Source: Ogataea parapolymorpha DL-1 (taxonomy: Eukaryota; Ascomycota; Pichiomycetes; Pichiales; Pichiaceae). Taken from it: DNA of 64,000 bases. Position numbers and translations under genes: made by a program. The notes beneath the pieces were generated by a model. It was not told the DNA's origin. It did no database searches and saw nothing but the letters and a program-made list of their open reading frames with translations. This document shows positions 19,601 through 28,338 of this stretch, one piece after another; within the stretch, counting starts at the first letter, position 1, and every line of letters starts with the position of its first letter. The DNA lies in the NCBI RefSeq assembly GCF_000187245.1, contig NC_027860.1, forward strand, positions 310,001 through 374,000, read 5' to 3'.

Positions 19601-20949
19601 TGATTTCCATCATCAACAGACTGAAATATCGCACGGCTGGCGAAAAGACCGAGCGCAAGAGACTGGAGATTATCCCGGAGATCAATTTTTACACAGGAAA
19701 CTTGTTTAGCTATTTGAGAGCGGTTTCTGCGCAATTATCTGAAGAAAATAAGACAAGCTCGCTTTTTCAGACAGCCAGATTTGACCAAAAAGTCAGCCTT
19801 TCTGAGCTCAAGAAAGCCATCGAGGGAGACAAGGGCATCCAGGTGGTGGACAGAAAATGGCATCTGAGAACGCATCCCAACTGTTTCCTGGGAATGGATC
19901 TGGTCAGCTGGATGATAGAAAATTTCGAGGACATCGACACCAGGGAGCAGGCTGTGGAGTACGGTAATAAGCTTATGGAGCAGGGTCTATTCCGCCACGT
20001 TGAGTCCAGACACAGATTTCTGGACGGCCATTATTTCTACCAGCTCATCAACGAGGACTCAGCTGCGGGCTCTGCTAAGTCGCCTGTGTCTCTGCGCAAG
20101 TCAGAAATTGAGAAAAATAGCGAAAAGTCTGTCTCTTCAAGCCCCACAGAGGATTCTGGGTCCAAGAAACGCGTTGTTCTGAGTCGTAAGGTTACATGCG
20201 ACCTCGACCCCAACGGTGTTTCGTGGCAGCCGGAGCTTATCACTGTCCATTACGATATTGTGCACAACCCGGAGCACTGTTTCCATGTGCGGCTAGAGTG
20301 GCTCAATAACACCTCAAAACTCGTGGAAGATACGGTCAACAGCTGGGCCAAGCACTGCGAAAGGTACGGATTGACTCTCGTCGAGGCTCCGTGGCAGGAG
20401 CTTTGCACGCTGCCGACACGCAACCCGTTACATTCGACGGTGGACATTTCGCTGGCCTTCGATCCTTGGACAGATCCCGAATTTGCAAGCGATCTCCTTA
20501 AGGAGAACAAATACTTCTACCACCTCTACATCATTGAGAAGTGCGGATTCTTGTTGGACAATCGTACAGCTACGTATTTCAGGGACGACGACTTTGACGT
20601 GGTTTATTCGTGGGGAAAACCAAGTTTCAAGTACGCGCAGTTTATTCACAAGACCGGCGCATACATTGCCGAGTTACGGGAGAATGGGGGTTTCTTTTTA
20701 GCTCCAAACAACGCCCATGTGGCCCGTGTCAACCTGTCTGTCAGCCAGCAGGCGAAAAATCAGGCTGTGTACCTCGATTCTCAGGGTGTCATGCTGGACT
20801 TCATGTCGATCTGCCAGGACGAGAACAAGCTTCGCAGGCTCTTCAGAGAAGCGAAAAGAAGGTTTGAGGTGAGCAAGGATGTGGAAATTGCGCTTTTTGA
20901 AGACGATTTGGAGAACACGTCTAGCCACGAAAGCTTCACGAGTAAATAA
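16693..20949 (+). CDS. IML1: SEACIT/GATOR1 subunit Iml1 (DEPDC5 orthologue)
   Basis: Iml1 is the GTPase-activating subunit of SEACIT, which with Npr2 and Npr3 inhibits TORC1 at the vacuole when amino acids are scarce. The 1418-residue protein contains the N-terminal region with the [13 protein letters not shown] block, the vacuolar membrane-associated Iml1 domain ([23 protein letters not shown], then [12 protein letters not shown]), a Ser/Thr-rich linker (about 560-720), a DEP domain at about 1045-1120 ([14 protein letters not shown] to [12 protein letters not shown]) and the conserved C-terminal CTD. Length compares with 1584 in S. cerevisiae. Upstream spacing from NUP159 is 43 bp, so its promoter probably overlaps the NUP159 3' end. 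Confidence 0.93.
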   Translation: [1418 protein letters not shown]

Positions 20950-20989
20950 ATGATGTACAATTACTGTATTATAAAACTATCCGTTATTT

Positions 20990-22063
20990 TTAAGCAGCAA
21001 TTCTCTCGGCGATCTTGATCACATCGCCAAGAACTCCCATGGCCGTAACTTCGGCTCCGGCACCCGCTCCTTGGATGATCAGCGGGTTAGGATAACGCTT
21101 GGTCTGGATGGAGATGACGTTGTCAGAGCCCTTGAGCGACGCAAATGGGTGGGACGCATCGTACTTGGCAATCTCGACGCTGGTCTTCTTGTTGGCCACA
21201 TCGACCTTGCCGATGAATCTTAGCACCTTACCCTCTGAGGCTGCCTCGGACTTGAGCTTCTCCATCTCGTGGTCGAACTCGGGTAGTTTCTGCAGGTACT
21301 CGTCTGCGGACTGAACGCTTTCGAGCTGCTTGGGAATCAGGGACTGCACTGGGAATGAAGTTGGCGACTCAATTTGCAAGCCGGCAATTCTGGCCAGAAT
21401 GGTAACTTTTCTGGCGACATCGAGACCGTTCAAGTCGTCTCTTGGGTCTGGCTCGGTGTAGCCCAGCTCTTTGGCTACTTTGACAATGTCGCTGAATTTA
21501 GACGTGTTTGGCGAGATCGTAGAGTACTCGTTAAAAATGTAGGACAGCGTGCCGGAAAAAATACCTTCGATCTTCTCCACCTCGTCGCCAGTAGCCACCA
21601 TCTCTTTGAGAGGGGAAATCAAAGGCAATCCAGCGCCCACAGAAGCCTCGTGGTAGCACAATCCGGTGTTTTCTGCAGAGAAGATATCGTTCCACAAAGA
21701 CAGCGAGCTGGAGAAGGCCTTTTTGTTAGGAGTGGCCACAGAAACACCATTTTTCAGGAAAAGCGGATAAGACTTGGCCAGGGTCTCATTCGAGGTGTTG
21801 TCGACAAGAATTGCAGGCAATGGAGACTTTCTGAGGTAATCAACAAGATCCTCGACGGATAGTGGGGTAGAAGCGGTCGATTGGAGTAACTGCGACCATT
21901 TGGCCAGCTCAACTGGAGAGTAGTCCTTGTTGTAAACCGCCTTTCTCGAGGTCGACAAGTAGATGAGATTATATTTGATGGCGGACTTTGCGCCAGCAAG
22001 CTGTTGAAGGAATGCAGAGCCAACCACACCAGCTCCAATAACGGCAACGTTGACAGACTTCAT
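20990..22063 (-). CDS. HOM6: Homoserine dehydrogenase
   Basis: Reduces aspartate semialdehyde to homoserine with NAD(P)H, the branch step toward threonine and methionine; cytosolic. The 357-residue protein begins at the ATG at 22063, which gives the family start with the Rossmann motif VAVIGAGVVGSAF; an upstream in-frame ATG at 22099 would add 12 hydrophobic residues and is unlikely. Also visible are VDNTSNE and the catalytic-region blocks ATPNKKAFS, YHEASVGAGLP and GIFSGTLSYIFNEY, and ELGYTEPDPRDDLNGLDVARK with the catalytic Asp/Lys. Length matches the 359-residue S. cerevisiae enzyme. It converges on IML1 with 40 bp between stops. Confidence 0.96.
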   Translation of the reverse strand: MKSVNVAVIGAGVVGSAFLQQLAGAKSAIKYNLIYLSTSRKAVYNKDYSPVELAKWSQLLQSTASTPLSVEDLVDYLRKSPLPAILVDNTSNETLAKSYPLFLKNGVSVATPNKKAFSSSLSLWNDIFSAENTGLCYHEASVGAGLPLISPLKEMVATGDEVEKIEGIFSGTLSYIFNEYSTISPNTSKFSDIVKVAKELGYTEPDPRDDLNGLDVARKVTILARIAGLQIESPTSFPVQSLIPKQLESVQSADEYLQKLPEFDHEMEKLKSEAASEGKVLRFIGKVDVANKKTSVEIAKYDASHPFASLKGSDNVISIQTKRYPNPLIIQGAGAGAEVTAMGVLGDVIKIAERIAA

Positions 22064-22135
22064 TTTCAGAGACAAAAATAAAAATGGACAATTTTTCAAC
22101 CGATACCTAATTACTATTATATAAAAACCCTACTT

Positions 22136-23398
22136 TCAATATATATTCTTCTGATCATCAGACATTTCGTAATTCCACCAGTTGGTCAGACAGTTTTGAT
22201 CCCGCAGATGTTTATAGGTGAAATCTGCAGTCTTGCACCCTGCACAAGACGGACGATTACTGCACAGAGTGTACGGCTGATGCTTGTAGCCTATGTCTCT
22301 AAACCAATGGATTTTGTCACGATCCTCAAAAAGGCTAACACCCACAGAATGGACAGGGGCGTCTCCCCAGCGCTCATAGTAGAAGCCTCCAGTGGAGTCC
22401 AGAAAGTTGACCCAGTCTGAGTACGGCTTGCTTCTGTAAAAGTCCATGTCTGCTATCTCGAAATTGGACCAAAAGTGGCATGTAGAGTACCCATTTGCGG
22501 TGAGTGTCTTATGTGGGTTTTGCAGATTCTCTAGCAGGAAATCGTAAGCTCCATTTGGATGAAGATAATCCGGATGTTGAGCCAAAAATTCCATTGTTTT
22601 TGGCCACAGCGTCTTAACAGATTGTTCAACGTCGTACAACGCTATCACGAACCCGTAGGTTTTCTTGTTCATCTCCATGAATTTGAACACATCATAATCA
22701 AGATCACAGTAGTAATCGGTGCCCGGCTCGAAACGCCAATAGTAGCGGAACTGTTGTAATCGAGGATGGTTATAAAAGTTCACGCTGTAGTAGCGACACA
22801 TGTTATGATAAGACACCAATTTAGCATATCCAACGTTCTCTGTTTCTAGCTGTTGCATTGCGTCGGCCTGTTTTTGTAAACTTATCGATTTGGGCTGTTC
22901 CCAGATCGCCTTATCTATGCTTTCGAAATACGTTTCACCCGAAACGTGTTTTTTGATGGTCTCCTTAAATCTCTCCGTGAATGGCTCCTCATTGAGAAAG
23001 ACGTAAGGGTAATGAAACTTTTGATTAAACTTTGCCTCTATTTGCTTGATTGTCCGCACAACCTGACCTAATTCTCGGTTCCTCACCAACACCAACATAG
23101 TGGCATTGGCACGATCGTATCGGTTTGGATCAGAGGGCGGTCGCACAAGATTTCCCGTCTTGGGTTCGTCAATAGGCTTCTTCAATATGTCCTGCAACGT
23201 TTTGTAATTTTCTTCCACTATCTGTTGAGGCAACTTGGAACTCTTGTGCGAGAAGACAAGTTTTCTGTCTCCAGAGACTCGTGATTTTGAGCCCGATCGA
23301 AAGTTCCAGCCTCCAGAGTTGACTCCCACAAGTAAAATGGTTGAAACGATCAACGCAAATGCCATCAGTCTGGCAATTTTCCGTGGAATGGACACCAT
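22136..23398 (-). CDS. Alpha-1,2-mannosyltransferase, KRE2/MNT1/KTR family (GT15)
   Basis: A Golgi type II membrane glycosyltransferase of 420 residues that adds alpha-1,2-mannose from GDP-mannose to O- and/or N-linked glycans. A short cytoplasmic N-terminus (MVSIPRKI) is followed by one membrane anchor (about residues 8-26), a stem, and the GT15 domain with YYWRFEPGTDYYCDLDYDVF (manganese and donor region, near residue 218), STCHFWSNFEIADMDFYRS and RWGDAPVHSVGVSLF, plus a cysteine-rich C-terminus. The frame extends upstream to a TTG only, so the ATG at 23398 is the likely start. Which paralogue (KRE2, KTR1, KTR3 and others) cannot be settled by eye. It is divergent from PPX1 with about 117 bp between starts. 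Confidence 0.93.
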   Translation of the reverse strand: MVSIPRKIARLMAFALIVSTILLVGVNSGGWNFRSGSKSRVSGDRKLVFSHKSSKLPQQIVEENYKTLQDILKKPIDEPKTGNLVRPPSDPNRYDRANATMLVLVRNRELGQVVRTIKQIEAKFNQKFHYPYVFLNEEPFTERFKETIKKHVSGETYFESIDKAIWEQPKSISLQKQADAMQQLETENVGYAKLVSYHNMCRYYSVNFYNHPRLQQFRYYWRFEPGTDYYCDLDYDVFKFMEMNKKTYGFVIALYDVEQSVKTLWPKTMEFLAQHPDYLHPNGAYDFLLENLQNPHKTLTANGYSTCHFWSNFEIADMDFYRSKPYSDWVNFLDSTGGFYYERWGDAPVHSVGVSLFEDRDKIHWFRDIGYKHQPYTLCSNRPSCAGCKTADFTYKHLRDQNCLTNWWNYEMSDDQKNIY

Positions 23399-23515
23399 GG
23401 AGAAAGCTTTTTCGACAAATGTCAAAAGCCCCCCCGGATTACCAAATCATTCAAAATTTCCCCTGCAGAATTAAGAGAATTTACTAAATCAGATAATTTG
23501 AATTCGCCTAAGACA

Positions 23516-24559
23516 ATGCTAATGCAATTCGGCAGTCTTCTGCGCAATGTCGCTGAAAAGTCTCGGGTCATTTTAGTCACCGGTAACCAGAGTGCAGACA
23601 TGGACTCTGTGGTTTCGGCGATTGCGTATTCGACGCTTTCTTCCAAATCTCTTGTACTGCCTTTGATCAATATTCCTAAACAAGACTTTGATCTCAGGAG
23701 AGATATCGTACACGTAATGAAACATTCGGACATCAACGAGAAGGATTTGATTTTTCTGGACGATATTGAGAACTGCTGGGACCAGCTGGCAAAAGTGAAA
23801 GTCGATTTGGTACTAGTGGATCATAATAAACCCCAAGGCGATGTTGTCAAGAATCTCATGGAAGAACTTGGAGCCAGGGTTGTAGGTATAATTGACCACC
23901 ACGAAGACGAGAAACTCTTTACTGAGGCGAGCCCCAGGATCATCCAAAAATCTGGTTCCTGTGTTTCACTCGTGCTCAATCACTTCAAGGAGCAAGTTGC
24001 TCAAATCGATTCCAAACTTGCTAAGCTTTTTCTCAGTCCACTATTAATTGATACTTCTGGACTAAAGCATAGAGTGGAGCAGGTTGACAGAGATGCTCTT
24101 GAGCTATTGCTTCCAAAGTTGCAGGCAGATGATGCCTTCCTACAAACCTGGACCGATGAATTGAACGCTGCCAAACAGAACGTGGAAGGGTTGTCACTTC
24201 GGGACTTGTTGCGCAAGGACTACAAAGAATACCGAACCGTTGGCATCAGCTCAATGGTTGTGAGCTTAGATTATCTTTCACGGTTCAATCTCCTGGCAGG
24301 TTTGGACAGCTGGATTAAAGAGAGAAATTTAGATATTGCAATCATTATGACATCTTACAACGACAAGAAGTTTCACAGGGAAATAATCTTTCGTGGCGAC
24401 CCTGCGAAAATAAGGAGCCTTTTAGACCAGATACAAGAACCCCTGGGACTCGAGCCTTTGGAAAAGTATCCGTTCAGCTTTGAACAACGCGACCCCATCA
24501 ATTCTAGAAAGCAGGTTGCACCATTGGTGGATAAATGGCTGGATTCTCAAGGACTATAA
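23516..24559 (+). CDS. PPX1: Exopolyphosphatase (DHH phosphoesterase)
   Basis: Releases phosphate from inorganic polyphosphate chains; cytosolic, with a mitochondrial pool in yeasts. The 347-residue protein has the DHH-family metal motifs: GNQSADMDS (motif I), LDDIENCW and LVDHNKPQ (II), IIDHHEDE (III, the DHH signature), and the DHHA2 domain at the C-terminus with KDYKEYRTVGISSM. Length is slightly below the 397 of S. cerevisiae Ppx1. The frame opens at a TTG (23498), so the first ATG at 23516 is chosen; a second ATG at 23522 is equally possible. The last 6 bp of this CDS overlap the end of the convergent IPA1 CDS. Confidence 0.92.
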   Translation: MLMQFGSLLRNVAEKSRVILVTGNQSADMDSVVSAIAYSTLSSKSLVLPLINIPKQDFDLRRDIVHVMKHSDINEKDLIFLDDIENCWDQLAKVKVDLVLVDHNKPQGDVVKNLMEELGARVVGIIDHHEDEKLFTEASPRIIQKSGSCVSLVLNHFKEQVAQIDSKLAKLFLSPLLIDTSGLKHRVEQVDRDALELLLPKLQADDAFLQTWTDELNAAKQNVEGLSLRDLLRKDYKEYRTVGISSMVVSLDYLSRFNLLAGLDSWIKERNLDIAIIMTSYNDKKFHREIIFRGDPAKIRSLLDQIQEPLGLEPLEKYPFSFEQRDPINSRKQVAPLVDKWLDSQGL

Positions 24560-25645
24560 TTTCCTTCCTAAATAAGACACTTTCCACTGATTGAATTGTC
24601 GCTGCGACTCGGGCAACTCTGAATTAATCGCGTTCAGCTCATTGAATGTTTCTGTCATCATGTCGTCTTCCAGATCAACCACCTCATACCGGTTATGCAG
24701 TGACCGTTGATTTGTTCCTTCGCCATCATTTTGCTCCAAAAAGATGGTGATTTCGTTCTCGTGGTCAATGTACATCACCTTAAGACAATTTTTCAGATAA
24801 TAAGATGGAAATGTCACGTCTATTCCAAAATTGAAACACCATAGCAGGACCCTGGTTGATCGACTTTTCACAAGGAAAAAACGCACTGCGGTTGAAGCAA
24901 TCGAGTCCAGCAAATAGCTATATAGATAGATCAAGCATGAACAGTGTTGTCGTGTATCTCTGTCTCTCAAAGCCAGCTTCCACTTGAGAAGTTTGTAGTT
25001 ATTATTTTCCACCTCTCCAAGAATTTGGTGGCAGCCTGCGCACTTGACAAAATGATCTTCCGCGAATATTGAGGGCAGAGAGGGAGCCAGTAAGTAATAT
25101 ACGCCCACGATCAACGTATCCAGAGCAGGTTTCAGATTATTGAACCGGTTGGCGATTTTGTCATTGGTGTAGTTACCATTCGTAGGTTTGTGGCAGTGCC
25201 AAAACTCCATCATCTCGTACCACATCTCCGATGGCATAGAGTGAAGTTTTCGTATTCTTGAGAGGTCTGCAATTGGCTGGCAGCATGTTGCACACTCAAA
25301 TATGCCGTTGGGGTGCTGTTTCAAGTCTCTGATCGACCAGATCGAGTCGTCAGTGCTTGTAAGCTGATCAATACTGCTGGCGGCTTTATCAGCCACAGCA
25401 GGAACCTTCAGAGTAATAAAGCCATTTTCAACTCGAGCGAATGATAAGATGTCGTCGTAGTCTGCGGTTTTTCCCGCCAGCGGGATGGAGATGGTTTGCG
25501 TCTTCGTGGAAATCAGCAATCGATTGTCTTTAATTGAAAGTTTCTCGAGTTCTTGTCTCTGTAGTTCCACACATATAGAGACAGAACACAGTCGAGGCAA
25601 ATACTCTGTGAAATATCGGGGGGACTGAAGTCCGGTGGCTGTCAT
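24554..25645 (-). CDS. IPA1: UBE3D-type E2-binding protein (Ipa1)
   Basis: A 363-residue member of the HECT-like E2-binding family (UBE3D in humans). S. cerevisiae Ipa1 (YJR141W) is essential and needed for pre-mRNA 3' end processing, associated with the cleavage and polyadenylation machinery. Visible are paired cysteines for metal binding (CATCCQPI and CAGCHQILG), the family block MPSEMWYEMMEFWHCHKP, and the C-terminal CLIYLYSYLLDSIAS and FFLVKSRSTRVLLWCFN segments. Length is close to the 347 of the S. cerevisiae protein. The stop codon TAG (24556-24554) lies within the end of PPX1 on the other strand. It is divergent from ATP1. Confidence 0.85.
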   Translation of the reverse strand: MTATGLQSPRYFTEYLPRLCSVSICVELQRQELEKLSIKDNRLLISTKTQTISIPLAGKTADYDDILSFARVENGFITLKVPAVADKAASSIDQLTSTDDSIWSIRDLKQHPNGIFECATCCQPIADLSRIRKLHSMPSEMWYEMMEFWHCHKPTNGNYTNDKIANRFNNLKPALDTLIVGVYYLLAPSLPSIFAEDHFVKCAGCHQILGEVENNNYKLLKWKLALRDRDTRQHCSCLIYLYSYLLDSIASTAVRFFLVKSRSTRVLLWCFNFGIDVTFPSYYLKNCLKVMYIDHENEITIFLEQNDGEGTNQRSLHNRYEVVDLEDDMMTETFNELNAINSELPESQRQFNQWKVSYLGRKL

Positions 25646-26082
25646 AGCTAGCTATATCAAGAGCTATCTATACCACTGAATTTTTCCTCGGGCAGTGCTG
25701 GTGTACAAATGAATAGAGGAATACCAAGCTACTTCAGCGCTTACTCCAGCTCGCTAATTTAGCTGACAGCCTAAGGCCCACAGCATGTTGCTCCCCAATT
25801 GATAAGCCCCGAGTGCAACTAAGGCAACCCCTGCCCGGATGTCTAACCGAACAGCTCCTGCTTTATCGGAAATACTGTGTCCGGGTAACCCACTAAATCG
25901 ACCAATAATGTGCGTGCCGTGGTGTCCACCAGGAGAAAAAAATTTCCCCAGTCCACCGCGCGCTCACAGGCCCGTGCTGTGCACTGTGGTTGTTGTGTCT
26001 TTTTTCATTTTTCTTCCACTTTTGTTTCCATTTTTTATACAACCAGATTTGTTCTTTTCCAAGAATCAATCATCGTATAACA
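25646..26082. promoter_or_regulatory. Divergent promoter of IPA1 and ATP1
   Basis: A 437-bp spacer. CGGGTAA (25882-25888) fits the Reb1-type core, and CCAAT (25902-25906) fits the Hap2/3/4/5 element, which commonly drives respiratory genes; the two are 13 bp apart. A strong pyrimidine tract (about 25995-26030) precedes the ATP1 start. Frames through this region are short and have no family signal. Factor identity is inferred. Confidence 0.5.
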
Positions 26083-28168
26083 ATGCTTTCTGCTAGACCA
26101 GCCATCAGAGCAGCTGCTAGATCAGCTCTAGCTGCTAACATTGTTAGAGCTGCACCAAGAATTGTGAGTATCCACTCGCCCGCCAATCAATCGAAAGTGC
26201 CCTTGAGTGGCTGACAGGTATTTCCTCGGTGCCAATGTATCCAATGGCGTACTAAATGCCTTTGCCTTGGCTGCTGAGCTTGTTTGTGCCTTTCAATGGG
26301 AACTTTCATAAGGATTTTGCGGACAGCTTGTCATTTTTAAGTACTAACACAATTGCGACCTCGTCGCAAATAATACAGGCTAGACCTCTGTTATCCGCTA
26401 GATCGTATGCCACCGCCAAGGCTGCGCCAACCGAGGTTTCTTCCATTTTGGAGTCCAAGATTAGAGGTGTTTCCGATGAGGCCAACTTGGACGAGACCGG
26501 AAGAGTTCTTTCCGTTGGGTAAGTACATAACATCGTGGAGAGTACGGATTGGTTCAGACTACACGAGATGATGAGTCTGGTTTTGCCAATGGCACGCCAG
26601 ATCACCAGAATTAAAGGTGTGTTCACTATTTTGTTGGCCAATCATAGCCCACGAAATCTCATAACCTCAAATTTTTCCAAGGAATCTCAATCTGGATTTT
26701 CGCTACTCTCCGCACAGCCCGAAATTGTTTTACTAACCAGATCAGTGATGGTATCGCCAGAGTTTTCGGTTTGAACAACTGTCAAGCTGAGGAGTTGGTC
26801 GAGTTCGCCTCCGGTGTCAAGGGTATGGCTTTGAACTTGGAGCCTGGCCAGGTCGGTATTGTGTTGTTCGGTTCCGACAGAGAAGTCAAGGAGGGTGAGA
26901 TTGTCAAGAGAACCGGTAAGATTGTCGATGTTCCAATCGGACCAGGTATGTTGGGAAGAGTTGTTGATGCTCTTGGTAACCCAATTGACGGTAAGGGACC
27001 AATCGAGGCCACTGGTTACGCTATCGCTCAATTGAAGGCCCCAGGTATTTTGCCAAGAAGATCCGTTTTCGAGCCAATGCAAACTGGTTTGAAGGCCGTT
27101 GATGCCTTGGTCCCAATTGGAAGAGGTCAGAGAGAATTGATCATTGGTGACAGACAAACTGGTAAGACTGCTGTTGCTCTTGACACCATCTTGAACCAAA
27201 AGAGATGGAACGATGGCAATGACGAGTCCAAGAAATTGTACTGTGTTTACGTTGCCGTTGGTCAAAAGAGATCCACCGTTGCTCAATTGGTCCAAACTTT
27301 GGAGCAAAACGACGCTATGAAGTACTCTATTGTGGTTGCCGCTACTGCTTCTGAGGCTGCTCCACTGCAATACTTGGCTCCTTTCACTGCCTGTGCCATC
27401 GCCGAGTGGTTCAGAGACAACGGAAAACACGCCCTGATTGTCTACGACGACTTGTCTAAGCAAGCCGTTGCTTACCGTCAATTGTCCTTGTTGCTGAGAA
27501 GACCTCCTGGAAGAGAGGCCTACCCAGGTGATGTCTTCTACTTGCACTCCAGATTGTTGGAGAGAGCTGCTAAGATGTCTGATGCTCACGGAGGTGGTTC
27601 TTTGACCGCTTTGCCAGTCATTGAGACCCAGGGTGGTGATGTCTCTGCTTACATTCCTACCAACGTCATTTCTATTACCGATGGTCAGATCTTCTTGGAG
27701 GCAGAATTGTTCTACAAGGGTATCAGACCAGCTATTAACGTCGGTTTGTCTGTGTCCAGAGTTGGTTCCGCTGCTCAAGTTAAGGCCATGAAGCAAGTTG
27801 CTGGTTCTTTGAAGTTGTTCTTGGCTCAATACAGAGAAGTTGCTGCCTTTGCTCAATTCGGTTCTGATCTTGATGCCTCTACTAAGCAAACCTTGTCTAG
27901 AGGTGAGAGATTGACTCAATTGCTGAAGCAAAAGCAATACTCTCCACAAGCTTCTGAGGAGCAAGTGCCAGTCATTTACGCTGGTGTCAACGGTTTCTTG
28001 GACAACATTCCAATCGAGAGAATCCAAGAATTCGAGGAGCAATTCGTTGCTTACTTGAAGGCTAACGAGGGAGACATCTTGGAGGCTATCAGAACCAAGG
28101 GTGAGCTTTCTTCCGAGCTCTTGGACAAGCTTAAGTCTGCCACCGAGACTTTCGTCGCCACCTTCTAA
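26083..28168 (+). CDS. ATP1: F1-ATP synthase alpha subunit (three exons)
   Basis: Join 26083-26163, 26379-26518 and 26746-28168, giving 547 residues (545 in S. cerevisiae). The alpha subunit forms the catalytic hexamer of mitochondrial ATP synthase with beta. Exon 1 encodes the arginine- and alanine-rich presequence ([19 protein letters not shown]), exon 2 finishes it and starts the mature protein ([20 protein letters not shown]), and exon 3 holds the rest, starting in [12 protein letters not shown]. The Walker A loop GDRQTGKTA, the [12 protein letters not shown] block and the alpha/beta signature [17 protein letters not shown] are present. Codon bias is extreme. Intron 1 is phase 0; intron 2 splits a Gly codon. 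S. cerevisiae ATP1 is intronless. Confidence 0.96.
26164..26378 (+). other. ATP1: ATP1 intron 1 (215 nt)
   Basis: Donor GTGAGT, branch TACTAAC at 26342-26348, acceptor ATACAG. It interrupts the mitochondrial presequence after codon 27, phase 0. The branch adenosine is about 31 nt from the acceptor. Confidence 0.9.
26519..26745 (+). other. ATP1: ATP1 intron 2 (227 nt)
   Basis: Donor GTAAGT, branch TACTAAC at 26731-26737, acceptor ATCAG. An earlier AG at 26739-26740 is only 4 nt past the branch adenosine and would break the frame, so it must be skipped. Phase 2, within a conserved Gly codon. Confidence 0.9.
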
Positions 28169-28338
28169 GCGACTAGAGACTCTCATTTTAGAAGAGCGGA
28201 GCTCCAAATTTTCCTCTGTCTCTAAGAATGTATGATGTTTGGATCTTCTTTTGACATAACCCACATCAATAGAAAGAAGAGAAAAGATATTCCGAAAAAT
28301 TGTAGTCTCGATAAAAAAAATTGTAATTAAAATTGAAC

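Noticed and set aside
26687..28264. A 525-codon open frame antisense to ATP1 exon 3
   Set aside because: Highly expressed genes avoid TTA, CTA and TCA codons, whose complements are stops, so long antisense frames appear by codon bias. The translation is low complexity (Ser/Gln/Leu/Val) with no family signal.
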